From: a virus | Strand: one strand, 5' to 3' | Virus record (IMG/VR): IMGVR_UViG_3300021960_000023 | Span: 1 to 64,000 of that record | Length of the DNA: 64,000 nucleotides | Shown: positions 9,093 to 17,197 of the stretch, piece after piece | Position numbering within the stretch: the first letter of the stretch is position 1 | Layout: the number at the start of each line of letters is the position of its first letter | Notes under the pieces: generated by a model | Seen by the model: only the letters and a program-made list of their open reading frames with translations | Database searches by the model: none | Told to the model about the DNA's origin: nothing | Position numbers and translations under genes: made by a program

Positions 9093-10427
9093 ATGGCATT
9101 AACAAAAGTAAAAGCAGGTAATATACTATTAACTACTCCAAGCGCGAGTAGCAATGATGTTACCCCAGCAACAACAGCATATGTAACTACTGCACTCGCA
9201 AATTTAGCGGATAGTGCACCAAGTACATTAGATACATTAAACGAATTAGCAGCAGCTTTAGGCGACGATGCTAACTTCTCTACAACTGTAACAAATAGTA
9301 TTGCTGCAAAACTACCACTAAGTGGTGGTACTATGACCGGTGCTTTGATTGGAACTAGTGCTACTTTTACTCCTTCGTCAGGAGAAAACTTCGTTATAAC
9401 AAGAGATAGTGGTGGTCCTTATATTGGTGCTTCAAGTAACCATAGTTTAAGAATTATAACTAATAATACAACAAGATTAACTATTGACGCATCAGGCAAT
9501 GTTGGAATTAATCGTACAAGTATTACTCAACATGCAGCAGATGTTAATACTTTTGCAATACAATCTAATAAAAATGGTAAAGCAGGTGCAATACAGTTAT
9601 TTTCAGCAAACGATTCAGTTTCATCTGTTATACATCAAGATACTGCTGGTTTAGCTTTAATAACCAATTCATCAACATCAGGTGATAGAAATGATATTTT
9701 ATTTCAAACTGCATCATCAACAAAAATGAAAATTACTGAAGCAGGATTGGTTGGAATTGGAGAACCTTCGCCTTCAGCACCTTTAGATATTGCTGCCACT
9801 TCAGCAGGTATAGAATTACAAACTACAGATAATACTTCTTATGGATATTTAAATTTTGGTGATCCGCAGGATAATAATATAGGTCAAATACTTTACGACC
9901 ATGGAAGTAACTATATGCGTTTTCAAGTTAATAACACAGAAAAAATGCGTATACACTCTAATGGGGGTATTAGTTTAACAGGTAACCACCAGTTTAACTT
10001 CAGAGCAACTGGCCTCAGCAATTCAGGCCTTGGCGCAGTCATGGTATTTGATACTGTAGCATCAGGAAATGCTGCAGGTTGTTATAGCACAAGTTCTGGA
10101 ATGTATCAAGCAGCTATTGATGGTTGGTATATGGTTAGTGTAGGTATAAGATATGATTCAATAACTGGCTCCTCCTCCAGCTATGCAAGACCTCAGCTTA
10201 GATATTTGGCAGACGGTGGTAGCACTTGGCTATATCCACACACTGGTTTTTGGGTTGACCCTATTATTGGCACAGACTTTGGAACAGGATCTTATATGAA
10301 TTGTACTTATAGTGTACCAATGTACTTAGAAGATGGTGACAATATACAATTAATAGAGCAGGGAGCTAGTGCCACAATAACTCATAATCATGACGAATCA
10401 CATTTTGGTGTGATATTCATGGGATAA
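9093..10427 (+). CDS. Modular tail fibre with C1q-like C-terminal domain
   Basis: The 444-aa product begins with the same module as its neighbours (TTAYVTTALANLADSAP, TLNELAAALGDDANF), then LPLSGGTMTGAL and a VGIGEPSPSAPLDI repeat. Residues about 310-444 look like a C1q/TNF jelly-roll (GCYSTSSGMYQAAIDGWYMV, MYLEDGDNIQLIEQG, SHFGVIFMG). That fold is a known trimeric receptor-binding tip. A T4-type late promoter follows, so it ends this transcription block. Confidence 0.72.
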   Translation: MALTKVKAGNILLTTPSASSNDVTPATTAYVTTALANLADSAPSTLDTLNELAAALGDDANFSTTVTNSIAAKLPLSGGTMTGALIGTSATFTPSSGENFVITRDSGGPYIGASSNHSLRIITNNTTRLTIDASGNVGINRTSITQHAADVNTFAIQSNKNGKAGAIQLFSANDSVSSVIHQDTAGLALITNSSTSGDRNDILFQTASSTKMKITEAGLVGIGEPSPSAPLDIAATSAGIELQTTDNTSYGYLNFGDPQDNNIGQILYDHGSNYMRFQVNNTEKMRIHSNGGISLTGNHQFNFRATGLSNSGLGAVMVFDTVASGNAAGCYSTSSGMYQAAIDGWYMVSVGIRYDSITGSSSSYARPQLRYLADGGSTWLYPHTGFWVDPIIGTDFGTGSYMNCTYSVPMYLEDGDNIQLIEQGASATITHNHDESHFGVIFMG

Positions 10428-10432
10428 ACTTG

Positions 10433-10440
10433 TATAAATA
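10433..10440 (+). promoter_or_regulatory. T4-type late promoter
   Basis: An exact TATAAATA octamer 18 bases upstream of the gp13 start. It probably drives the neck and packaging operon (gp13 to gp17). Confidence 0.82.
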
Positions 10441-10458
10441 CATAAAAGGATAATTAAT

Positions 10459-11421
10459 ATGGCAGCACCAAACAGTAAAATAACATTAATTGATCATTGT
10501 TTAAGATCACTGGGTGCACCTGTAATCGAAATCAATGTAGATGACGATCAGGTTGATGATAGAGTAGACGAAGCTCTTCAGTTTTATCAAGCATATCATT
10601 CAGACGCAGTTGAAAAAGTTTACTTAAAACATGAAGTTAGTAATTCACAATTAACATTAAGCGCATCAGTTGCTAGTAATTTCACAATAGGTGAGATAAT
10701 TACTGGATCAACATCCGGTGCAAAAGCTTTAGTCCATTCTGTATCAGGTAATAAAATTACATATAATGTATTAGTAGATTGGAGTAAGACATTTCAAAAT
10801 GAATCAATTACAGGCGCGGACTCGAGTGCGAGCGCGACGGTTACTTCTGTTACTAAAGGCGATATGGAAAATGGATATATTACAATACCAGAATTAGTTA
10901 CGGATGTGTTAGAGGTATTTCCTATTAAAGAAGCGGTTTCATCTACTAATATGTTTGACATTAAATACCAAATGCATTTAAATGATATCTATTCATTAGG
11001 ATTTTTAGGTTCTTTAACCGAATATGTTATGACACAACAGTGGTTATCTTTATTAGATATGGTAATAGATGATGGTAAGAAACATTTAAGCTTTGATAAA
11101 CACAAAGATCAATTAAGAATCGATATGGATTGGGCAAAAGAAGTTATACCAGGTGAATATATTATCGTACATTGTAATAGAGTAATCGACCCAAATACTT
11201 ACACAGAAGTTTATAATGATTACTTTCTAAAGAAATACGCAACGGCTCTTATTAAAAGACAATGGGGAACAAACCTATTAAAATTTGAAGGAATGGTTAT
11301 GCCAGGTGGCGTAACGTTTAACGGTCGACAATTGTTTGATGATGCAAACGAAGAAATAACAAAATTAGAGGAAGAGTGTAGATTAAATTGGGAAGAACCA
11401 GTAGATTTCTATACAGGATAA
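10459..11421 (+). CDS. 13: Neck protein gp13
   Basis: The 320-aa product starts MAAPNSKITLIDHCLRSLG followed by PVIEINVDDDQVDDRVDEAL, the conserved gp13 opening in T4-like marine phages. gp13 and gp14 close the filled head and join it to the tail. The protein lies directly before gp14 and gp15, the T4 order. Residues about 60-135 (LTLSASVASNFTIGEIITG) look like an inserted beta-rich domain not present in the minimal T4 protein. A short GC-rich patch lies at 10812-10841. Confidence 0.88.
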   Translation: MAAPNSKITLIDHCLRSLGAPVIEINVDDDQVDDRVDEALQFYQAYHSDAVEKVYLKHEVSNSQLTLSASVASNFTIGEIITGSTSGAKALVHSVSGNKITYNVLVDWSKTFQNESITGADSSASATVTSVTKGDMENGYITIPELVTDVLEVFPIKEAVSSTNMFDIKYQMHLNDIYSLGFLGSLTEYVMTQQWLSLLDMVIDDGKKHLSFDKHKDQLRIDMDWAKEVIPGEYIIVHCNRVIDPNTYTEVYNDYFLKKYATALIKRQWGTNLLKFEGMVMPGGVTFNGRQLFDDANEEITKLEEECRLNWEEPVDFYTG

Positions 11422-11424
11422 ACC

Positions 11425-12369
11425 ATGCCAAGATCAGTTTTCTTTTCACAGGCGGTTAAATCAGAACAAAATCTTTACGAAGATTTAGTTATTGAAAGCC
11501 TAAAAATATTCGGACAGGATGTATATTATATTCCTCGAACATTAGTGAATAGGGATAACGTATTAAATGAAGATCCAGCATCTAAATTTGACGATGCATA
11601 TTTAATAGAAGCTTATTTAGAAAACGTAGATGGATTTGAAGGACAAGGGGATTTATATTCTAAATTCGGTTTAGAAATACGAGACGAAGCAACATTTGTA
11701 CTTTCTAGAAGACAGTGGGAAAAGATTGTTGGTATATTTTCAAGTGATTTAGTTAATCCGAGACCGCAAGAAGGTGATGTTATATTCCTTCCAATGACCA
11801 ATTCATTCTTTGAAATATCTTATGTTGAAGATGATTCACCATTCTATCAGTTATCTAACTTACCAGTATATAGACTTAACTGTTCGCTATTTGAATATTC
11901 AGACGAAGATTTCGATACAGGTGTAGAAGACATAGATCTAAAAACTGGGGCATCGGCTTACCAAACAGTTATGGATTTAGCTATTACCGATGGCAATCAT
12001 TTCCAAATAGGAGAAATGGTTAAACAAACAATTGGTATTACTGCAGCAGGATTAGATATAATTATTAAGGGTGAAGTACAGAATAGAACTAAATCTTCAG
12101 ATACTATTTCACAGGTTGGGGTTTCAAACATAGAAGTTCTTAATAGCGATGGAGTTGCTAAAGAGTTTATAGTTTCTACTAATAACCCAATGGTTGGAGA
12201 AACATCAGACTTTACAGCTTATGTAACTAAGGTATACGGAATAAACGACGTAACTGAAACATTTGATACAGATGGCGGAGCACAAAATGTTGACTTCGAA
12301 AATTTTGCTGATGACTTTATTGACTTCAGTGAAACAAATCCATTTGGCGATCCATCGGAGCTTTACTAA
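11425..12369 (+). CDS. 14: Neck protein gp14
   Basis: The 314-aa product contains the gp14 core (EDLVIESLKIFGQDVYYIPR, then VNRDNVLNEDPASKFDDAY and SRRQWEKIVG) and ends PFGDPSELY. It joins head and tail together with gp13. It follows gp13 with a 3-base gap, and its stop overlaps the gp15 ATG (TAATG). The C-terminal part contains a beta-rich repeat region longer than the T4 protein. Confidence 0.88.
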   Translation: MPRSVFFSQAVKSEQNLYEDLVIESLKIFGQDVYYIPRTLVNRDNVLNEDPASKFDDAYLIEAYLENVDGFEGQGDLYSKFGLEIRDEATFVLSRRQWEKIVGIFSSDLVNPRPQEGDVIFLPMTNSFFEISYVEDDSPFYQLSNLPVYRLNCSLFEYSDEDFDTGVEDIDLKTGASAYQTVMDLAITDGNHFQIGEMVKQTIGITAAGLDIIIKGEVQNRTKSSDTISQVGVSNIEVLNSDGVAKEFIVSTNNPMVGETSDFTAYVTKVYGINDVTETFDTDGGAQNVDFENFADDFIDFSETNPFGDPSELY

Positions 12370-13640
12370 TGTTTGGTACACATTTCTATCACGCAACAAT
12401 GCGAAAATCAGTAGCAGTGTTTGGTACATTGTTTAATAACATAAATGTTGTAAGAAAAAAAAGTGATGGATCAATTGTAAACCAGGTTAGAGTTCCTTTA
12501 GCATATGGACCTAAACAAAAATTCCTTGCAAGGCTAGATCAAGAAACAGGATTTGATGCTCCAATGGGGATTAAATTACCTCGTATGGCTTTCGAAATAA
12601 CTTCTTTAGAATTAGATGTAGTACAGAAAGGACAAAAAAGAAACAGAATTATAGAAAACCACGCATCAGACGTAACTAAAAAGAAAACACTACAAAATTA
12701 TACAGCGTATAATATTGGTATGCAGCTAAACATTTTAGCTAAAAACCAAGACGATGGATTACAAATCGTAGAACAAATACTACCATTTTTTCAACCGGAG
12801 TATACTCTTTCTATTAAACCGGTATCTGGATTTGATTTTAAACAGGATGTACCAGTTATATTAACTGGAGTAAATATTGAAGACCAATATGAAGGTAGTT
12901 TTGAAGAAAGAAGAATATTAACATATACCTTAGACTTTGTTATGAAAATGAAATTCTATGGACCAACAGTTAATACTGGCGTTATTAGAGAAATCAATCT
13001 TGACTTTGAAAACCAAACAACTGGGGAATTCTTCGAAGGATTAAACTATACAGTTCGACCTTCAGATACAGTAGATACACAGGTAGTTACAATAGCGTAC
13101 GATGAGAACCAATTCGTAGTTGGTGGTGGAGTAGCTAATTATACCGTTAACGTCGAGGCAGTGGGGGTTCAAAGAACATCTGCGTCAACAAGTTCTAACT
13201 CTACAGAAATACAGCTAGATAATACATCACAATTACAAATTGGTCATACTATAACTGGAACCGGCATATCAGGAACAGCGCAGGTATCTAGTATAGATTC
13301 ACCAACAAAAATAACTATAAGTTCCTCACAATCAATTGCAAACAATGTAACATTGACGTTTACCGCTAATAAATATAACTTATTCGGTCAAGTTCAACCA
13401 ACACTAACTCTATATAGAGGTCAAACATACATCTTTACTCACCCAAGTGCTCATCCATTTAGAATATCAACTGTCTCGGATGGAACACATGTGGCGGGAG
13501 GAACTGCTTATACAACTGGAGTGACAACATCTTCTACTACTACAACATTTGTGGTAGGAGAAAATACACCTGAGCAAATGTTCTACTACTGTGGAAACCA
13601 TGCAAAAATGGGTGGACAATTTACAATATTAACATCTTAA
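12369..13640 (+). CDS. 15: Tail terminator / sheath stabiliser gp15 with C-terminal cupredoxin-like domain
   Basis: Residues 1-230 match gp15 (MFGTHFYHATMRKSVAVFGT, PLAYGPKQKFLARLDQ), the hexameric protein that caps the tail tube and sheath below the neck. The protein is 423 aa, far longer than T4 gp15 (about 270 aa). The extension holds a beta-rich linker (LQIGHTITGTGISGTAQVSS) and, from about residue 335, a cupredoxin-like domain. In that domain H362 and the motif C408-G-N-H411-A-K-M414 supply all four usual type-1 copper ligands. Copper binding is inferred. It lies between gp14 and gp16 as in T4. Confidence 0.87.
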   Translation: MFGTHFYHATMRKSVAVFGTLFNNINVVRKKSDGSIVNQVRVPLAYGPKQKFLARLDQETGFDAPMGIKLPRMAFEITSLELDVVQKGQKRNRIIENHASDVTKKKTLQNYTAYNIGMQLNILAKNQDDGLQIVEQILPFFQPEYTLSIKPVSGFDFKQDVPVILTGVNIEDQYEGSFEERRILTYTLDFVMKMKFYGPTVNTGVIREINLDFENQTTGEFFEGLNYTVRPSDTVDTQVVTIAYDENQFVVGGGVANYTVNVEAVGVQRTSASTSSNSTEIQLDNTSQLQIGHTITGTGISGTAQVSSIDSPTKITISSSQSIANNVTLTFTANKYNLFGQVQPTLTLYRGQTYIFTHPSAHPFRISTVSDGTHVAGGTAYTTGVTTSSTTTTFVVGENTPEQMFYYCGNHAKMGGQFTILTS

Positions 13641-13650
13641 TGGATATATT

Positions 13651-14061
13651 ATGGACAAAAAAGACAAGCTACAAAAGTCATTAGAGAAAAATCTTCCTAG
13701 TAAAAGACCTCCGGCAGCTAAACTGCAGGACAAAATAGATATTAAGGATGATTATGAATTCTCTAGAAAAACCTATAAAGATTTAATCCAAACTGGAATG
13801 TATAGTTTGGATACGCTCGCCGAGCTCGCCCGCGAGAGCGAGCACCCACGTGCGTTCGAAGTATTAAGTAGAGCCATAAAAGACGTAGCAGATACTACAG
13901 AAAAGCTTATGGACTTACAAAAAAATAAAAAAGCTTTGAATAAAGAAGAAGAAGAAAAAGAAAAAGAGAGATTAGTTACTAATAATAATCTATTCGTAGG
14001 AAGCACAGCAGATTTACAAAAGATGATATTGGATAAAGATTTTATTGATGCAGAGGATTAA
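13651..14061 (+). CDS. 16: Small terminase subunit gp16
   Basis: The 136-aa product has the gp16 core (DDYEFSRKTYKDLIQTGMYS, then SEHPRAFEVLSRAIKDV) and the C-terminal signature VTNNNLFVGSTADLQKMI. gp16 recognises DNA and stimulates the gp17 packaging motor. Its end overlaps the gp17 start. Codons for residues about 54-70 (13812-13860) are strikingly GC-rich compared with the rest of the gene. Confidence 0.85.
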   Translation: MDKKDKLQKSLEKNLPSKRPPAAKLQDKIDIKDDYEFSRKTYKDLIQTGMYSLDTLAELARESEHPRAFEVLSRAIKDVADTTEKLMDLQKNKKALNKEEEEKEKERLVTNNNLFVGSTADLQKMILDKDFIDAED

Positions 14062-15655
14062 AAATAACGAATTCGGGTATCTAGGTAATCCTAATGTAAA
14101 ACGGGATGGTGTAGTCACAGAATTTAGTAAAGAAGAAATAAGGGAATACATGAAGTGTATGAAAGACCCTGCTTATTTTGCTAAAAAATATGTTAAGATT
14201 ATATCACTCGATGAAGGATTAGTACCTTTTGATTTGTATCCTTATCAAAAAAAGATGTTTAAACACTTCAATCAGAATAGATTTAGTATAGTGTTAGCAT
14301 GTAGACAAAGTGGTAAAAGTATATCTAGTGTGGTTTATATCTTATGGTATGCAGTATTTCACCCAGAGAAAACCATAGCTATACTTGCAAACAAAGGTGC
14401 GGTAGCCAGAGAAATGTTATCTCGTATTACATTGGCTTTGGAAAACTTACCTTTCTTTTTACAGCCAGGAACAAAGGCTTTAAACAAAGGGTCTATAGAG
14501 TTCAGTAATAATTCTAAGATACTAGCAGCGGCAACGTCTGGAAGTTCTATAAGGGGTTTATCCATTAACTTATTGTTCTTAGATGAGTTCGCATTTATTG
14601 ATGATGATGCTAAATTTTATACATCAACCTATCCGGTGGTATCGGCAGGTAAAGATACACAGATTATAATTTGTTCTACAGCAAATGGAATAGGTAATGT
14701 ATATCATAAGCTTTGGGAAGGTGCTTCTCAAGGAACAAATGAATATAAGCCTTTCAGAATAGATTGGTGGGATGTACCAGGAAGAAATAAAACTTGGCAA
14801 AAACAAACTATAGCGAATACATCGGAATTACAGTTTGAACAAGAGTTTGGTAATACATTCCATGGAAGAGGTAATACACTTATTGATGCTAATTACTTAT
14901 TAGCTCAACAAAGCGTTGAACCTGAATTTATAAAAGAGAATGCCTGGATATATGAAACTGCATTAGAAGGTCATGAATATATAATGACTGTGGATGTTGC
15001 AAAGGGAAGAGGACAAGATTACAGTACGTTTACTGTTATTGATGTTTCAACCGAACCGTTTAGACAAGTAGCTACGTTTAGAGATAACAATATATCTCCA
15101 ATGTTATTACCTGATATAGTTTATAAGTATGCTAAGTCGTATAATGATGCTTACGTGATTGTAGAAAGTAATGACCAGGGTTCAGTAGTTTGTAATGGAT
15201 TATATTATGATTTAGAATATGAAAACATGTTTGTAGAATCGTCAGTAAAGGCAAATGCAATTGGTGCTACGATGACACGAAGGGTAAAAAGAATAGGTTG
15301 TTCTACTATAAAAGATTTAATAGAGCAAGGTAAACTACATATCCAGGATGCTAATACAATTATAGAGATGAGTACATTTGTTTCTGTTGGATCTTCTTTT
15401 ATGGCTAAAGCACCTAACCATGATGATTTAATGATGAACCTAGTAATGTTTGCTTGGTTTACTTCAACAGATATATTTAGATCATTAACAGATATTGATA
15501 TGAAAGATATGTTATACAGAGAAAGATTAGCTGCTATACAAGATGACATGCTTCCGGTTGGTTTCTTAGGTGAGAAATCTGAAGAGCATAAATATACTAA
15601 AGACTCAGACGGTAATCTCTGGTTCGAACAAGACACTAAATTTACGAATTGGTAA
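14048..15655 (+). CDS. 17: Terminase large subunit gp17
   Basis: The ATPase-nuclease packaging motor. Counting from an in-frame TTG at 14045, the visible motifs are Walker A CRQSGKS at about residues 86-92, Walker B LLFLDE at about 176-181 and coupling motif CSTANG near 210. The RNase-H-like nuclease residues are D317 (TVDVAKGRGQD), E374 (VESNDQG) and D461 (NHDDLM). I chose ATG 14048 (MQRIKNNEF) over the TTG three bases earlier. Length about 535 aa is close to T4 gp17 minus its tail. Its gene overlaps gp16, and the next gene starts 1 base after its stop. Confidence 0.95.
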   Translation: MQRIKNNEFGYLGNPNVKRDGVVTEFSKEEIREYMKCMKDPAYFAKKYVKIISLDEGLVPFDLYPYQKKMFKHFNQNRFSIVLACRQSGKSISSVVYILWYAVFHPEKTIAILANKGAVAREMLSRITLALENLPFFLQPGTKALNKGSIEFSNNSKILAAATSGSSIRGLSINLLFLDEFAFIDDDAKFYTSTYPVVSAGKDTQIIICSTANGIGNVYHKLWEGASQGTNEYKPFRIDWWDVPGRNKTWQKQTIANTSELQFEQEFGNTFHGRGNTLIDANYLLAQQSVEPEFIKENAWIYETALEGHEYIMTVDVAKGRGQDYSTFTVIDVSTEPFRQVATFRDNNISPMLLPDIVYKYAKSYNDAYVIVESNDQGSVVCNGLYYDLEYENMFVESSVKANAIGATMTRRVKRIGCSTIKDLIEQGKLHIQDANTIIEMSTFVSVGSSFMAKAPNHDDLMMNLVMFAWFTSTDIFRSLTDIDMKDMLYRERLAAIQDDMLPVGFLGEKSEEHKYTKDSDGNLWFEQDTKFTNW

Positions 15656-15656
15656 T

Positions 15657-17108
15657 ATGAAATTTAAAGAATATATAGATCCTCAACCAATAGAGGAAGC
15701 AATAGATACCTCAGACCAGGCTTTAAAAAAGACCTCTGGTTTACATCTTGTTGTGCTCGGTCTAGGAGACGAAGAAGGTACATTTGCAGATGTAATACAA
15801 GAAGTAGCTAAAAACAAAAAAATAAAGTATACTCTAATTAACGTAGAAGAAGCTTATATAGCAGATGCGGATTTAGATGTTGGAAATCTTACGTTCCATA
15901 ATTACGACGGCGAGGATAAAAAGATTACCCTTGAGAAAGAAAAGTGTATCGTATTTGTAAGAGCTGGGGCAATACAAACATTAGTTTCCCAGGCTTTAGT
16001 ATCTACGCTAGGTGCTTATGGATTCTTTCTTATCAATGATTTAGAATCTATGATTTTATGTGATAACAAGCTATCAAGCACAATTCTTTTAGATAGGTAT
16101 GATATTAGTACCCCAAAAACTGCTATGATTAGTAACGTTAAATCTATAGAAATAGCACACGAAAAGATCGGCGGTAAATTCCCAGTTATAATTAAAACCC
16201 TTACAGGTACACAAGGTGTGGGGGTTTCTAAAGTAAACGATATGGCTTCGTTAATATCTGTAGCACAATCTCTATGGAAATATGATGCACAGATATTAAT
16301 ACAACAATTCCTAGATATAAAATCAGATATACGTACATTAGTTGTGAATGGTCATATCATAGGCGCAGCACAAAGAATAAAGCAAGATGATAAAGAATTT
16401 AGAAACAATGTACATTTAGGTGCTAAAACTGTACCATATAATCTATCGGAAGAAGAAAAAGAATTGATTAAGCGTGCAGCACGTGCGTCTGGTACTATGT
16501 ATTGTGGAGTAGATCACTGCAAAGTTGGAGATCAGTATTACATACTAGAAATAAATGGATCACCTGGAATACGTTCTTCGTTCATGGCTTATGATCCAGC
16601 AGATGGAAAAAAGATAGGCAAAATGTCCGACAAAGAAGTATTCGAAGTTATATTAGATTACTATTCTTCTGAACTACACCGAAGACCTTTATTTAGAACC
16701 GAAGCTGGTTATATAGAAAGAGTTATAGTAGAAGGATTAAATGCACCAGTAAGAGCTAAGTTTGATACAGGTAATGGCACAAATGCCACAATGTTACATG
16801 TAGATAAATTAGAAATAGATGGTGATACAGCTCATTGGGTTAAAAACGGACAGAAATTTAAAAATGAAATAATAGATGTATCACTAGCAAAGCATTTACA
16901 AACCACAGATAAAAGGCCTGTGGTAGAACTAACAATATCCTTTAATAATAAACAATACACGGTTCCTTTCGGATTAACTACAAGAGATTCTGCTTCAGAA
17001 ATGCTTGTAAATAGGAAGCTATTAAGTATATTTAAGGTATCAGTTAATCCAAATAGGAAGTTTATTTTATCGGATTGGGTTCCAAAGAACGATCGCAGCG
17101 ATGTGTAG
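15657..17108 (+). CDS. RimK-like ATP-grasp ligase fused to RimB-like retropepsin domain
   Basis: The 483-aa product has an ATP-grasp glutamate-ligase core: IIKTLTGTQGVGVS near residue 175, RTLVVNGHIIGAAQR, EFRNNVHLGAK, and ILEINGSPGIRSS near 296. The C-terminal domain (about 345-480) starts YIERVIVEGLNAPVRAKFDT with an aspartyl-protease DTG near residue 368, and continues with a LVNRKLLS segment, as in RimB-type retropepsins. In bacteria RimK adds glutamates to ribosomal protein bS6 and RimB trims them. The first residues MKFKEYIDPQPIEEA resemble a capsid-targeting leader with an I-x-E cleavage site. The target protein here is unknown. ATG 15657 follows the gp17 stop; an upstream frame extension overlaps gp17 and was rejected. 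Confidence 0.78.
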   Translation: MKFKEYIDPQPIEEAIDTSDQALKKTSGLHLVVLGLGDEEGTFADVIQEVAKNKKIKYTLINVEEAYIADADLDVGNLTFHNYDGEDKKITLEKEKCIVFVRAGAIQTLVSQALVSTLGAYGFFLINDLESMILCDNKLSSTILLDRYDISTPKTAMISNVKSIEIAHEKIGGKFPVIIKTLTGTQGVGVSKVNDMASLISVAQSLWKYDAQILIQQFLDIKSDIRTLVVNGHIIGAAQRIKQDDKEFRNNVHLGAKTVPYNLSEEEKELIKRAARASGTMYCGVDHCKVGDQYYILEINGSPGIRSSFMAYDPADGKKIGKMSDKEVFEVILDYYSSELHRRPLFRTEAGYIERVIVEGLNAPVRAKFDTGNGTNATMLHVDKLEIDGDTAHWVKNGQKFKNEIIDVSLAKHLQTTDKRPVVELTISFNNKQYTVPFGLTTRDSASEMLVNRKLLSIFKVSVNPNRKFILSDWVPKNDRSDV

Positions 17109-17128
17109 TTCCATAGAATCTTATTATG

Positions 17129-17136
17129 TATAAATA
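17129..17136 (+). promoter_or_regulatory. T4-type late promoter
   Basis: An exact TATAAATA octamer 61 bases before the gp18 ATG. The 89-base gap holds no other gene. It drives the sheath and tube genes. Confidence 0.82.
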
Positions 17137-17197
17137 AACATATTGAATATAAACGTATTATGAGACATATTAACTAACTCAAACAGAGGATAAAGCG

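Noticed and set aside
15205-15636. 143-aa minus-strand ORF across gp17
   Set aside because: Overlaps the terminase nuclease domain fully; no start signals and no recognisable motif.
15570-15656. Upstream extension of the RimK-RimB frame into gp17
   Set aside because: The extension would overlap gp17 by 86 bases; ATG 15657 right after the gp17 stop gives a leader-like N-terminus.
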